Below, one piece after another: positions 16,953 through 25,795 of a DNA stretch of 64,000 nt. The stretch covers positions 124,001-188,000 of the forward strand of contig NZ_CP015988.1 of the NCBI RefSeq assembly GCF_001658005.1, given 5' to 3'. Positions within the stretch are counted from its first letter, which is position 1, and each line of letters starts with the position of its first letter. The notes beneath the pieces were generated by a model. The model did not search any database. It was not told where the DNA came from and worked only from the letters and a program-made list of their open reading frames with translations. A program made the translations under genes and the position numbers. Source of the stretch: Sphingobium sp. EP60837 (lineage in GTDB: Bacteria; Pseudomonadota; Alphaproteobacteria; Sphingomonadales; Sphingomonadaceae).

Positions 16953-19289
16953 ATGAAAAGAACCGGAAGGGTTTCGTTGGCTGCGCTCGTCATGGGCATC
17001 CTGGCACATGACAATTCGGCGTTCGCTCAGTCGGGGCCGGGCGCACCTGACGCCGCTGACCAACAGCAAGAAAAAGCTTCAGCGATCGGTCAATTGACCG
17101 ACATCATCGTGACGGCTCAATTCAAGTCGGAGAATGTCCAGAAGGCGCCTCTGGCTATCACGGCCGTCAATGCCGAGATGCTTGAGGCGAGGAGCCAGAG
17201 CAGCGTCACGGACGTGGCGAACCGCGCGCCGAGCGTTCAGCTGAGCACCGGCGGCCAAGGCGGAGGATCGCAAACCGCGGCCGTCGCCATTCGCGGCATC
17301 GGAACAAACGACTTCCAGTTTCCTGTGGAACCTGGCGTGGGCATTTATATCGACGACGTCTATTACGGGATATCGTTCGGTTCGTCGTTCGACCTGGTTG
17401 ACCTTGATCGGGTCGAGATATTGCGTGGCCCTCAGGGAACGCTGTCGGGCAAGAACTCGATCGGCGGTTCGATCAAGCTGTTTTCCCGCGCTCCAGGACC
17501 AGATCCGGATGCCTATGTCGAGGGCACTTATGGGTCGTTCAATCGCCTATCGGTGAAGGCGGCGTCGAACTTCACTCTGGTGCCAGAAAGGCTCTATGCA
17601 CGCTTCACCGGCATGGCCCGTCATGTCGCAGGCTATATGAAGCGATATGATTATGGTTGCGTTACTGGACGCAATGCGCCCGGCGGCAACTTCGCGCCCG
17701 GAGCTGGGAACTGCAAGATCGGGACCGAGGGTGGTCAAGAAGTCTATGCGGTCAGGGGGGCGTTGCGCTGGATCGCATCCGATCGCATCGAGGACCATCT
17801 CGTTGTCGACTTCACGCAGGATCGTTCGGAAGCCTCTCCGGCAAAGCTCCTTTTGCAGCACGATTTCGGGAACGGAAACAATTATATAACTGGTCCCAAG
17901 GATTATACCAGTTACGCAAATTACACGGGCCATCCCGGTACGGCCGACCAGTTCACGGTGCCGGCGATCAGTCATTTGAAGAGCTGGGGAATTGCAAACA
18001 CGCTGGATGTTCGCCTGAATGAGAGCCTCTCCCTGAAGTCGATCACGGCATTTCGGAAATCCTCGGGCCAGAACGCGTGGGATGGTGATGCATCGCCCGA
18101 ATCCGTGTTCAATAATTTCAATGTCTTCACGCACAAGCAGTTTACGCAGGAACTGCGGCTTTCTACGTCTTTGGGCTCACTCGTGGATGCGACCTTGGGG
18201 GGCTATTATTATGATGCCGACAGCACATTGGGTGGACGGATCGATGTCGAGGCTGCGGGGCTGGAGTTCGCGTTCGACGATCCGTTCAAGCAGACGTCCA
18301 AGTCGGGTTTTCTCCATGTCGTCGTTCATCCCAGCAGCCGTTTGAATATTACTGGCGGGATACGCTACACGAAGGAGGATAAGGACTATACCTTCACGCG
18401 GTTCAGCCCCATCCCGGGGCAGCCGACCAGTCCCTTCGTCGCGCCCCTCGACGGCGTACAGCGCAGTTTTTCCGGAAGCCGCTGGGACTACCGGATCGCA
18501 ATCGACTATGAAATCGCCGATGATATCCGTCCTTACGCGCAGGTTGCGACCGGCTTCAAAGGCGGCGGCATCAATCCACGGCCCTTCTTCGTTTCGCAGG
18601 CGGTTACCTTCGGCCAGGAAAAGGTGACTTCATATGAAATCGGGCTCAAGACCATGCTCCTCGACCGTCGACTGCGGTTGAACGGTGCGATCTATCAGAC
18701 CGACTATAAGGACTATCAGGCGCAGCTGCTTTTCTGTCCTGACCTGTCTCCGCCGGGCCTTGGTAACAACTGCGCCGCCACGCAAAATGTCGCGGATGCC
18801 AAGATTCACGGGTTCGAGGTCGAAGGGGAATTTCAGCCAGTTGATGGCCTGTCGATCGACGGCTCAGTCAGCTATGTCGATTTCAAATTCCGCAACATCG
18901 ATCCGGCCAGCGGCCTGACCGCGAATACGAGGCCTCAATTCTCTCCCAAATGGAAATATGCGATCGGCGCGCAGTATCGTGCCGATCTGGGCGGGCATGG
19001 ATCGCTGACACCCCGACTGGACTGGGCCTATCGCTCCTCCATCGAAAGCAACGCCATAAACAGCACGCCTGGCTTCATGATGGGGCATGTGAACGCGGTG
19101 GGGCTTCTCAATGCCCGGCTGACCTATCGGAGTCCGGATGAGGACTGGGAAGCTTCGCTGGCTGTGACGAACGTCACCGACAAATTCTACTATATCAATA
19201 AATATGACCGCGAGGCCGGGTTCAATACTGTGTTTGGTCAGCCTGGCAGGCCGCGTGAATGGATGGTCAGCATCAAAAGGAAATTCTGA
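16953..19289 (+). CDS. TonB-dependent receptor 3
   Basis: A 778-residue TonB-dependent receptor. ATG 16953 follows GGAGG with a six-base gap and gives a signal peptide ending near AFAQ. The mature N-terminus LTDIIVTAQFKSENVQ, the plug signature DRVEILRGPQGTLSGKNSIG and the terminal SIKRKF are all present. It is closest in wording to receptor 4 at the other end of the island (both read KSENVQ/RAQNLQ, NAEMLEARSQ/NAEMMEARSQ and GTLSGKNSIGGS/GTLAGKNSIGGA), so the two probably arose by duplication and may take related ligands. The SDR downstream begins 86 bp after its stop. Confidence 0.93.
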   Translation: MKRTGRVSLAALVMGILAHDNSAFAQSGPGAPDAADQQQEKASAIGQLTDIIVTAQFKSENVQKAPLAITAVNAEMLEARSQSSVTDVANRAPSVQLSTGGQGGGSQTAAVAIRGIGTNDFQFPVEPGVGIYIDDVYYGISFGSSFDLVDLDRVEILRGPQGTLSGKNSIGGSIKLFSRAPGPDPDAYVEGTYGSFNRLSVKAASNFTLVPERLYARFTGMARHVAGYMKRYDYGCVTGRNAPGGNFAPGAGNCKIGTEGGQEVYAVRGALRWIASDRIEDHLVVDFTQDRSEASPAKLLLQHDFGNGNNYITGPKDYTSYANYTGHPGTADQFTVPAISHLKSWGIANTLDVRLNESLSLKSITAFRKSSGQNAWDGDASPESVFNNFNVFTHKQFTQELRLSTSLGSLVDATLGGYYYDADSTLGGRIDVEAAGLEFAFDDPFKQTSKSGFLHVVVHPSSRLNITGGIRYTKEDKDYTFTRFSPIPGQPTSPFVAPLDGVQRSFSGSRWDYRIAIDYEIADDIRPYAQVATGFKGGGINPRPFFVSQAVTFGQEKVTSYEIGLKTMLLDRRLRLNGAIYQTDYKDYQAQLLFCPDLSPPGLGNNCAATQNVADAKIHGFEVEGEFQPVDGLSIDGSVSYVDFKFRNIDPASGLTANTRPQFSPKWKYAIGAQYRADLGGHGSLTPRLDWAYRSSIESNAINSTPGFMMGHVNAVGLLNARLTYRSPDEDWEASLAVTNVTDKFYYINKYDREAGFNTVFGQPGRPREWMVSIKRKF

Positions 19290-19375
19290 ACCCGTCGTTG
19301 GCCGGAGCCTGGTCTCCGGCCAGTTTGCCGTTCAGCGCACGATTTTACAGACCCCCGATGAAAGATCGTTTACGG

Positions 19376-20143
19376 ATGACCCAGCCGATAGCTTATGACT
19401 TTCAGAACAAGTGCGTGCTTGTCATAGGCGGCACGAGTGGGATCGGCTGGGCCACCGCGAAGGCTTTTGCCAGGGCCGGGGCGAAAGTTGCGGTCGCGGG
19501 ACTTCTGGACCGCGGCGGCCTGGAAACAGAGCTGCTCGATTCAGGAGCGCAGGATGCGTTCGTCATGGCATTGGACGTTCGTTTCGAGGAACAGGTTGCT
19601 GCTTGCTGCGATCAGATCGCGGCTCGTTTTGGCGGAATCGATGTGGGTTTGAATTTCGCAGGGACGGAGGGACCATTTGGCGGCATCGAAGCGATGGATC
19701 AGGCCGATTTTGACCGCGTCATCTCGATCAATCTTCGCGGCGTATGGCTAGGGATGAAACACCTGATCCGGCATATGCTCGTGACGGGCGGCGGCGTGAT
19801 CATCAATATGTCGTCGAGTGCCGGGATCAAGGCGATTCCCAATGTCACAGTCTACTCGGCCAGCAAGCATGGAATCATCGGACTTACGAAGGGCGGAGCG
19901 CTTGAGCATGCAGCTGCCGGCATCCGTATCAATGCAATTGCTCCTGGGCCGGTTGAAACGGGGCTGCTGTCCCGGATGGTCGATGGGCATATCTCCATTT
20001 CAGATATAGCAGCGGGCGTACCCATGAAACGGATCTCACAACCCGAAGAAATTGCCAATGTTGCGTTATGGCTAGCATCCGATGGGGCATCGTTCGTCAA
20101 TGGCGAAACCATCGTAGTCGATGGCGGCATGACACAGCTCTAA
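19376..20143 (+). CDS. SDR family oxidoreductase
   Basis: A 255-residue classical SDR. GGTSGIG near residue 18 is the cofactor loop, NFAG replaces NNAG, and the catalytic residues are in NMSSSAG and YSASKHG; the chain ends with VDGGMTQL. Start ATG 19376 is chosen because homology begins there; longer in-frame starts overlap the receptor and add non-homologous residues. No strong RBS is visible, which suggests it is translated from the receptor transcript. Its reaction would be oxidation of a secondary alcohol or the reverse; the substrate is unknown. Confidence 0.87.
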   Translation: MTQPIAYDFQNKCVLVIGGTSGIGWATAKAFARAGAKVAVAGLLDRGGLETELLDSGAQDAFVMALDVRFEEQVAACCDQIAARFGGIDVGLNFAGTEGPFGGIEAMDQADFDRVISINLRGVWLGMKHLIRHMLVTGGGVIINMSSSAGIKAIPNVTVYSASKHGIIGLTKGGALEHAAAGIRINAIAPGPVETGLLSRMVDGHISISDIAAGVPMKRISQPEEIANVALWLASDGASFVNGETIVVDGGMTQL

Positions 20144-20201
20144 GTCCCCAGCATGGAACCCCAAGAGAGAGTAAGATTGCTTGCCCTTGGGGTGAAGAGG
20201 C

Positions 20202-21039
20202 TCAATAAAGAACCAGGAATCGAGCGTCTAAACTGACACGCGGGAGAGCGTCTTCTGGTGTGGTCGGATCTTCGAAGGCGGTATGCGCCGCCCATTGAGG
20301 TTGATTCTGGTCCGTATCCCACATTTTTAAGATCAGCGCCTCATCCGCGCGCATTTGCGGGAAATACGCCCAACGCTGTTCGGGGTTGAAACGGACACCG
20401 AGGCCCGTGCGGGGGAGGAGAGGCTCACCAGGGCGGGTCCCCACGCCAGTCGGGATCAGGTCACGCTCGAACACGGTTCTTGCATCGCACACCGCGAGCG
20501 GGAAAGATTCCACAGTCGCAAGCGGTTTCCAACGTTATAGGCACCCCAATGTTGGGTCAGCCAATATTCTACCTCTTCCGGCGGCATGACTTGCGTCATA
20601 CTATATTCGTATGTCGCCTGGTCGTGATCGACATGAACGTTAGTGGCCGGGCCCAGATTCTCGTCATTGGCGCTTTCGCGCATATCTCTGGCAAGCGATG
20701 CGAACATGATCACCTGCCGGGCAGCGAGCTTTTGGGCTAGCAGCCATTCCGCCTCGGGCTTGAAGATGGTCTGAACTGCTGCCTTGTCCAAAACATCTTG
20801 GAGACTTGTTTCAAATTGAACGAGCTCGAAGCCGCTTGTTTCTAATTGCGGGGGCACGTCGTAAAGTCGGGCATTCTTGATGTTAACCACATGAGGTTCC
20901 AACTTAATCGTCGTTGCTGCATAATCTACCAGATAGACGATCGGGTGATTTTCTTGTGGCACGGTGAACGCAGTTCCGCCTTTACGGCCTTGGTAGTGTG
21001 GGTATCGTCTTGGTAGCGCTTTGCTCTGGAACCGTTCAT
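20202..21039 (-). pseudogene. Frameshifted CmcJ/NvfI-family oxygenase-like gene
   Basis: Three frame segments join into a near full-length relative of the intact gene at 35616-36458. From ATG 21039 (GGAGAG upstream) it reads to ELR, must shift at about 20967, reads IVYLVDYAATTIKLEPH to WGAYNV, must shift again at about 20530, and then reads PLAVCDAR to the stop. In both places restoring one T to a TT pair (coding strand) would mend the frame. The family includes CmcJ and fungal NvfI/AsaB-type Fe/2-oxoglutarate-like enzymes. Either the gene is dead or the two indels are sequencing errors; an operator-like site upstream suggests recent function. Confidence 0.8.
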
Positions 21040-21110
21040 CTTTTGCTCTCCAAATTTTCGAAGGCTCGCTCGCGCCTCGATGACGGGTGCAGCTACTCGC
21101 GAAATTATTT

Positions 21111-21132
21111 CAACATGTCCAGACATGTCAAA
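21111..21132. promoter_or_regulatory. Extended CCGGACA-type palindrome
   Basis: Contains ACATGTC-CA-GACATGT, a palindrome with perfect 7-bp arms, followed by CAA as in the other boxes. It lies 72 bp upstream of the broken CmcJ-like gene and just past the end of the SnoaL-like gene. Confidence 0.55.
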
Positions 21133-21162
21133 TAAGTTGCGCCTGGGAGCTAACCGCGTTGC

Positions 21163-21549
21163 CTATCTGAACGCTGAAGTGATAGCGTTTGTGTTACAAT
21201 ATTCCCGCATCTCATGAATTTGGCCGTCAGCGATCACGAACAGAAAATGATAGATGTTTGAATAGGTTCTTCCATTCGTCAGCTCGGCCCGCCCCGAAGC
21301 TGCGATTGCGACCCGGTTCTGCTCCGCAGTTATTCCCAAGATGTTCTGTTGAAACGGTGATGCTAGCAGCGTCCGAAAAGCCTCGAGTTGCATGCGAAGT
21401 TGTGTTTTTGAAGAAGCTGTTCCGTCACCGCCCTTGATGCACGCATCGTCTGAGATGAGATCGAAAGCAGCGTCGATACCGCCTGCCTTGACGTGATCGA
21501 GAAAAGTCAGTGCGATCTGTTTGGTCGATATGGGTGATGGGCTAGACAT
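21163..21549 (-). CDS. SnoaL-like / NTF2-fold protein
   Basis: A 128-residue NTF2-like domain protein of SnoaL type (FLDHVKAGGIDAAFDLISDDA at residues 16-36, then GRAELTNGRTYSNIYHFLF and a final HEMREYCNT strand). The Tyr/His-containing central strand is typical of small-molecule-binding members. Start ATG 21549 has GGAGAG upstream. It is upstream of and on the same strand as the broken CmcJ-like gene, with an operator-like site between, and downstream of scrambled flavocytochrome DNA. Function not predictable beyond the fold. Confidence 0.78.
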   Translation of the reverse strand: MSSPSPISTKQIALTFLDHVKAGGIDAAFDLISDDACIKGGDGTASSKTQLRMQLEAFRTLLASPFQQNILGITAEQNRVAIAASGRAELTNGRTYSNIYHFLFVIADGQIHEMREYCNTNAITSAFR

Positions 21550-21642
21550 TGACAGCTCTCCTTTGCTTCAGATATGTGCGGATAAGTTCTACGTCTAATG
21601 GGCGGCGTCAAGCTGCCAGGCACAAGTTGGAGAGCGTAACTT

Positions 21643-21718
21643 ATGGAGTCGAAGTGGTTGCCAGTGAGTGTCTCACTGTTGCTGACTGCGACCCCGACGG
21701 CCGTATTAGGTGCGGCAG
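21643..21718 (+). pseudogene. Signal-peptide fragment, probably cytochrome c
   Basis: ATG 21643 with GGAGAG eight bases upstream opens a textbook signal peptide (MESKWLPVSVSLLLTATPT, then AVLGAAGDA) that stops being coherent at about 21718, where the sequence turns into the reverse complement of the flavoprotein fragment. It fits the lost N-terminus of the cytochrome c continued at 22220. Confidence 0.4.
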
Positions 21719-22083
21719 GTGATGCGGTCCTCATCGATAGCTAGGATACGGTTCATTCGTTTAAGATCGAGCACGACACTGCCCGTCATCGCTGGCGCTG
21801 CACCCCCATAACCAAGATTGCGGCCCGTTGAGATGGCGTAGAGAGGGATGCGGTACCGGTTGGCGATGCGGACAACCGCCTGCACCTCCTCAACATTGGA
21901 GGGAGCGACTGCCGCAGACGCGAGACGCTCAGCCGGTTGATCCTTTAAGGGCGAATAATCATCGCGGTATAGTGCGACATCCTCATCATTGTAGAACACC
22001 CATTGCGCCTCGACTGTAGCCCTGAACTGCTCAAGCGCCGCACTAAAGTCCAGCTCCGAAACCCCGTCGGGAAGATTACTCAT
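21706..22083 (-). pseudogene. Truncated flavoprotein of the p-cresol methylhydroxylase / vanillyl-alcohol oxidase type
   Basis: About 125 residues of an FAD-binding (PCMH-type) oxidoreductase whose full length is about 500-530. It reads the N-terminal segment (WVFYNDEDVALYRDDYSP), then VAPSNVEEVQAVVRIANRY and the FAD-contacting STGRNLGYGGAAPA turn, and breaks after DEDR at about 21719, where it joins reverse-oriented foreign sequence. The family hydroxylates para-alkylphenols such as 4-cresol and eugenol and partners with cytochrome c. The cytochrome-like pieces next to it support a lost flavocytochrome. It cannot be functional: both catalytic and substrate domains are missing. Confidence 0.75.
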
Positions 22084-22161
22084 GTGATGATGCCCCGGCC
22101 CCGGTGTCACCTCTGCAGTCGCGATCGTTCGCCCGCCTGCCGTGCGTCGCACTCGTGCCCA

Positions 22162-22262
22162 TTATGACCCCGACTGAAAAATATGAGCGACAATCTTCGC
22201 CCGCTCCTGCGCATTAGCAATGCCAGGAAACATTGATGACGGAAGCGCTGCCTTCGCGCGCT
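22162..22262 (-). pseudogene. C-terminal fragment of a class I cytochrome c
   Basis: The minus strand reads SSMFPGIANAQERAKIVAHI and a stop, the pattern of the Met-ligand loop and final helix of small cytochromes c (MxFxGI.....RA..I..). It ends 79 bp before the flavoprotein fragment on the same strand, the usual order cytochrome then flavoprotein. Confidence 0.5.
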
Positions 22263-22461
22263 GTACCGCCTGCCATAGCCTGTCGGCCACGAAAAAGACG
22301 ATCGGGCCCAGCCTTCCGCTCTTGCTGGACGTAAGGCTGGCACTCTGGCCGGCTACAATTCTTCTTCCGCTATGCGATGTCCCTGCTTTTCGTCGACGCC
22401 GATTTGCCTGGAGCTGAACTGCTCGGCCGGCAATGGCTGGTTGCACAGGGGGGAGAGATGA
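22220..22461 (+). pseudogene. N-terminal/haem-binding fragment of a class I cytochrome c, frameshifted
   Basis: The plus strand reads SAAFARCTACHSLSATKKTI with a CxxCH haem site, then GPSL; after a frameshift at about 22320 it continues AGRKAGTLAGYNSSSAMR, the usual next segment of such cytochromes. It faces away from the C-terminal piece on the other strand, and the two meet at about 22230, so the gene has been split by an inversion. Beyond 22380 no cytochrome homology is seen. Confidence 0.55.
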
Positions 22462-22704
22462 TCGTCTATCGCCATGACATCGGGCGAGCTTGGTACGGTC
22501 ATCTGCATCGTAAATGGGACGGGGAGTAAGCAGGCTGGCGGGTATTACGACGCGAAATGCCTATTTCTGCATCGCAATGCTGACTCGATCGCATCGCTCC
22601 AAGACATTGACGGTCGATACCAACAAGCTGGCGATGGATGGGACAGAACTGTGTCGGTGGATGATAGGGCCGGCACATTCGGTGCTTCCAGCAGGAGTAA
22701 TCGT

Positions 22705-23069
22705 ATGAAGTATTTGGCAACTATTCTGCTGTCCAGCGTGCTCGTTGGTGCTGCCCGGTGCAATCGAGGACGGGTGGCCGGAACAGGGCCACGCCCAGCG
22801 GGCAGGCTGTATTCGGACGCTGGTGTGCAGCCTGTCACGCAGCTGGCATGCCGGGAACCAGTGCAATTCAGATCAAATATGAGGGGCAAAGGCCTGCTCG
22901 TATAGAGGATTGGCCTGATCTCTCGTCAGAGATCACAGGTCTGGTCGTGCGCAAGGGCGTTGGCGCAATGCCGCGGTTTCGAAAGACGGAAATCACCGAT
23001 CCTGAACTCACGGCATTGTCCGCCTATCTCGGTTCACCCCACAACAGGAAAGCGGCCGCGCGCCCTTGA
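22705..23069 (+). pseudogene. Cytochrome c subunit like PchC/EhyA, one frameshift
   Basis: ATG 22705 follows GGAG and opens a signal peptide (MKYLATILLSSVLVGAA). The frame then breaks at about 22760; adding one C to the CCC there restores VQSRTGG and leads into FGRWCAACHAAGMPG with its haem-binding CxxCH, then AMPRFRKTEITDPEL with the Met axial ligand. This layout matches the cytochrome subunit of 4-cresol/4-alkylphenol and eugenol hydroxylases, which takes electrons from the flavoprotein in the periplasm. As the flavoprotein next door is truncated, it is probably orphaned. The single indel could be a sequencing error, so 'pseudogene' is tentative. Confidence 0.65.
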
Positions 23070-23103
23070 GTGACTAGGTGCAGTGCACTGAAGGCACTGG
23101 CCG

Positions 23104-24312
23104 TCAAATCCTTTCGACCGCCAAGGCGAGGCCCATGCCCACGCCGATGCACAGCGTTGCCATACCACGCTTCCCACCGGTCTTTTCCAGTTGATGCACT
23201 AGCGTCATTGCAATCCGCGCGCCCGACATGCCCAGTGGATGGCCGAGTGCAATCGCGCCACCGTTGGGATTCACATGCGCCGCATCGTCGGGCAGGCCAA
23301 GGCGTCGCATCACTGCGATGCCCTGGCTGGCAAAGGCTTCGTTGAGTTCGATCGCGTCGAAATCATCGATGCCGAGGTTAAGACGTGCCAGCAACTTCTG
23401 TGTCGCTGGCAAGGGGCCGATGCCCATCACGCGCGGTTCAACCCCGACCGATGCCATTCCCAGAATGCGGGCGCGCGGGATGAGGCTATGGGCTTTCGCC
23501 GCCGCCTCGTTGGCGACGATCATAGCCGCTGCGCCGTCATTGATACCCGACGCATTGCCCGCCGTGACAGTGCCCTCTGGCCCGAACAGCGGCTTAAGAT
23601 TCTGCAACGCCTCGATACTCGAGTCGGCGCGAGGATGCTCGTCCATGCTCACCTGCAGCGTCTCGCCGCGCTTCTGGCCGGGTACGGCGACGGGGATGAT
23701 CTCCTCGGCAAAGAAGCCTCTTGCCCGCGCGGCGGCAGCCCGCTGCTGGCTACGAAGGGCGAATGCATCCTGGTCAGCACGGCTGATGCCATATTGTTGA
23801 GCGACATTCTCGCCGGTACGCGGCATGGTTTCCGTGCCGTAGAGCGCATCGAGTGCCGGGTTGACGAAGCGCCAGCCCATTGTCGTGTCCTCGATCTTAT
23901 GATTTCGGCCGAAGGCGCCGTCCGCCTTGCCCATGACGAAGGGCGCACGGGTCATGCTTTCTACCCCGCCGGCGATTGCTATCGCCATCTCATCGGATCG
24001 GACAGCTCGCGCTGCCGTTCCTACAGCTTCCAGTCCCGATGCGCACAAGCGGTTAAGCGTTACCCCCGGGACGGTATGCGGTAGACCTGCGAGCAGCAGA
24101 CTCATGCGCGCAACATTGCGATTATCTTCCCCGGATTGGTTGGCGCACCCGTAAAAGACCTCCTCAATGAGTGCCGGATCCAGCCCCGGGTTGCGTGCCA
24201 ATAAAGCTTTCATTGGCAGGGCACCTAAATCATCCGCTCGGATATTGGCCAAAATACCGCCGTACCGGCCAATCGGCGTGCGTACGGCGTCGCAAATAAA
24301 AGCGTCGGTCAT
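23104..24312 (-). CDS. pcaF: 3-oxoadipyl-CoA thiolase
   Basis: A 402-residue thiolase cleaving 3-oxoadipyl-CoA with CoA to succinyl-CoA and acetyl-CoA, the last step of the beta-ketoadipate pathway. GCANQSGEDNRNVARM near residue 55 is characteristic of PcaF; the catalytic Cys is in LNRLCASGLEA near 90, the His in GGAIALGHPLG near 350 and the second Cys in LCIGVGMG near 385. ATG 24312 is the start. It lies 19 bp behind pcaJ on the same strand, giving the operon pcaI-pcaJ-pcaF. It provides the exit of the hydroxyquinol route encoded at 40-42 kb. Confidence 0.92.
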   Translation of the reverse strand: MTDAFICDAVRTPIGRYGGILANIRADDLGALPMKALLARNPGLDPALIEEVFYGCANQSGEDNRNVARMSLLLAGLPHTVPGVTLNRLCASGLEAVGTAARAVRSDEMAIAIAGGVESMTRAPFVMGKADGAFGRNHKIEDTTMGWRFVNPALDALYGTETMPRTGENVAQQYGISRADQDAFALRSQQRAAAARARGFFAEEIIPVAVPGQKRGETLQVSMDEHPRADSSIEALQNLKPLFGPEGTVTAGNASGINDGAAAMIVANEAAAKAHSLIPRARILGMASVGVEPRVMGIGPLPATQKLLARLNLGIDDFDAIELNEAFASQGIAVMRRLGLPDDAAHVNPNGGAIALGHPLGMSGARIAMTLVHQLEKTGGKRGMATLCIGVGMGLALAVERI

Positions 24313-24331
24313 CAATCAATCCTAATGATTG

Positions 24332-24988
24332 TCAGGCACATTCCGTTTTTCCGGCAGGGGTAAGCGGCACACCCGTCAGTCTGCGCAGTTCTTCGATCGA
24401 TACGCCTTCCACCATCTCAATCACCTCTGCACCCCGCGGACCAACCGCGAAAACGGCAAGATCGGTATAGATGCGCGACACGCAGCGAAGGCCAGTCAGC
24501 GGATAGCTGCACGCCTCGACGAGCTTGCTCTCATTCTGCTTAGTCAAGAGATCCATCATCACGAACGTCTGCTTGGCGCCGATGGCAAGGTCCATCGCTC
24601 CGCCCACGGCCGGGATCGCACCTGGTTCCCCTGTATGCCAATTGGCAAGGTCGCCTTTCACTGACACCTGGAACGCACCAAGGACGCAGATGTCGAGATG
24701 GCCGCCTCGCATCATCGCGAAGCTGTCCCCATGGTGGAAGAAGGAGCCGCCGGCGAGCAGAGTGACCGCCTGCTTGCCTGCGTTGATCAACTCCCAATCC
24801 TCGTCGCCCGGCGCGGGCGCAGGTCCCATGCCCAGCAGGCCATTCTCACTCTGAAGGAAAATGTCGCGATCGACGGGGAGGTAATTGGCGATCCTTGTCG
24901 GCAGGCCAATTCCAAGGTTGACATAGGCGCCTTCTGGGATGTCGCTAGCCACGCGTGCGGCCATCTGCTCACGGGTCAGTCGGTTCAT
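24332..24988 (-). CDS. pcaJ: 3-oxoadipate CoA-transferase subunit B
   Basis: A 218-residue beta subunit of a succinyl-CoA:3-oxoadipate CoA-transferase, which forms 3-oxoadipyl-CoA. The catalytic Glu is in LQSENGLLGMGP near residue 50, and the GGAMDLAIGAKQ and KLVEACSYPLTG segments are typical. Start ATG 24988 follows GGGAGACG, 13 bp after the stop of pcaI. SCOT-type enzymes for acetoacetate have very similar subunits, but the adjacent pcaF and IclR regulator favour 3-oxoadipate. Confidence 0.9.
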   Translation of the reverse strand: MNRLTREQMAARVASDIPEGAYVNLGIGLPTRIANYLPVDRDIFLQSENGLLGMGPAPAPGDEDWELINAGKQAVTLLAGGSFFHHGDSFAMMRGGHLDICVLGAFQVSVKGDLANWHTGEPGAIPAVGGAMDLAIGAKQTFVMMDLLTKQNESKLVEACSYPLTGLRCVSRIYTDLAVFAVGPRGAEVIEMVEGVSIEELRRLTGVPLTPAGKTECA

Positions 24989-25001
24989 GCTCGTCTCCCG
25001 G

Positions 25002-25685
25002 TCACGCGGCAGTGGAGAGGGCGGGGGCGATTTCAACTATACGCTGGACGAAGATACCTGGCGTCACGATGGCTTCCGGATCCATTTCGCCTAACGGCGC
25101 GATCCGAGACACTTGCGCGATCGTCGTCCTGGCAGCCATCGCCATAATCGGGCCGAAGTTGCGAGCGGTCTTGCGATAAACAAGATTGCCCCAGCGATCC
25201 CCCTCATGCGCCTTGATTAGGGCGAAATCGGCGTGGATAGGGTATTCCAGCACATGCTCCCTGCCGTCGATCTGGCGGGTTTCCTTGCCTTCCGCCAGCA
25301 AGGTTCCGTAGCCTGTAGGTGTGAAGATTGCGCCCAGACCAGCACCGGCAGCCTGAATGCGGGCAGCAAGATTACCCTGCGGAACCAGTTCCAGCTCAAT
25401 CTGTCCTGAACGATAAGCCGTATCAAAATGATGCGAGTCTGACTGCCGTGGGAAGGAGCAGATGATCTTCTTCACCCGGCCTTCGCGGATCAGCGCAGCA
25501 AGGCCCTCTTCGCCATTGCCGGCGTTATTGTTGATGATCGTCAGGTCACCGACCCCGCTCGCGATTAGTGCGTTGATCAGCTGATCAGGCATTCCAGCCG
25601 TACCGAAGCCTCCGATCATGACCGATGCCCCGTTCGGAATGTCGGATACAGCTGCCTCCGCGCTGACTCTTTCCTTGTCGATCAC
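25002..25685 (-). CDS. pcaI: 3-oxoadipate CoA-transferase subunit A
   Basis: A 227-residue alpha subunit pairing with PcaJ. GASVMIGGFGTAGMPDQLIN near residues 19-38 is the CoA-binding glycine motif, followed by NNNAGNGEEGLAAL; GDRWGNLVYRKTARNF near 165-180 is also conserved. The start is GTG 25685, preceded by AGGAGG at good spacing. It is the first gene of pcaIJF and divergent from the IclR-type regulator, with a perfect inverted repeat in the 110-bp gap. Confidence 0.9.
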   Translation of the reverse strand: MIDKERVSAEAAVSDIPNGASVMIGGFGTAGMPDQLINALIASGVGDLTIINNNAGNGEEGLAALIREGRVKKIICSFPRQSDSHHFDTAYRSGQIELELVPQGNLAARIQAAGAGLGAIFTPTGYGTLLAEGKETRQIDGREHVLEYPIHADFALIKAHEGDRWGNLVYRKTARNFGPIMAMAARTTIAQVSRIAPLGEMDPEAIVTPGIFVQRIVEIAPALSTAA

Positions 25686-25742
25686 GCGACTCCTCCTCTC
25701 GGTCCGAACTACCGCCGTGTCGGCGCGACCGACTATTGCGTC

Positions 25743-25776
25743 AACCGATAAACGTTATATTGTCCGGTTATCGGTT
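25743..25776. promoter_or_regulatory. Candidate IclR operator between pcaI and the regulator
   Basis: AACCGATAA (25743-25751) and TTATCGGTT (25768-25776) form a perfect 9-bp inverted repeat with a 16-bp spacer. IclR-family regulators of beta-ketoadipate genes often bind inverted or repeated boxes in such divergent gaps. The spacer also contains TTGTCCGG, a half match to the window-wide GntR-type motif. Confidence 0.65.
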
Positions 25777-25795
25777 AGTAAAATTGGAGCGCACA

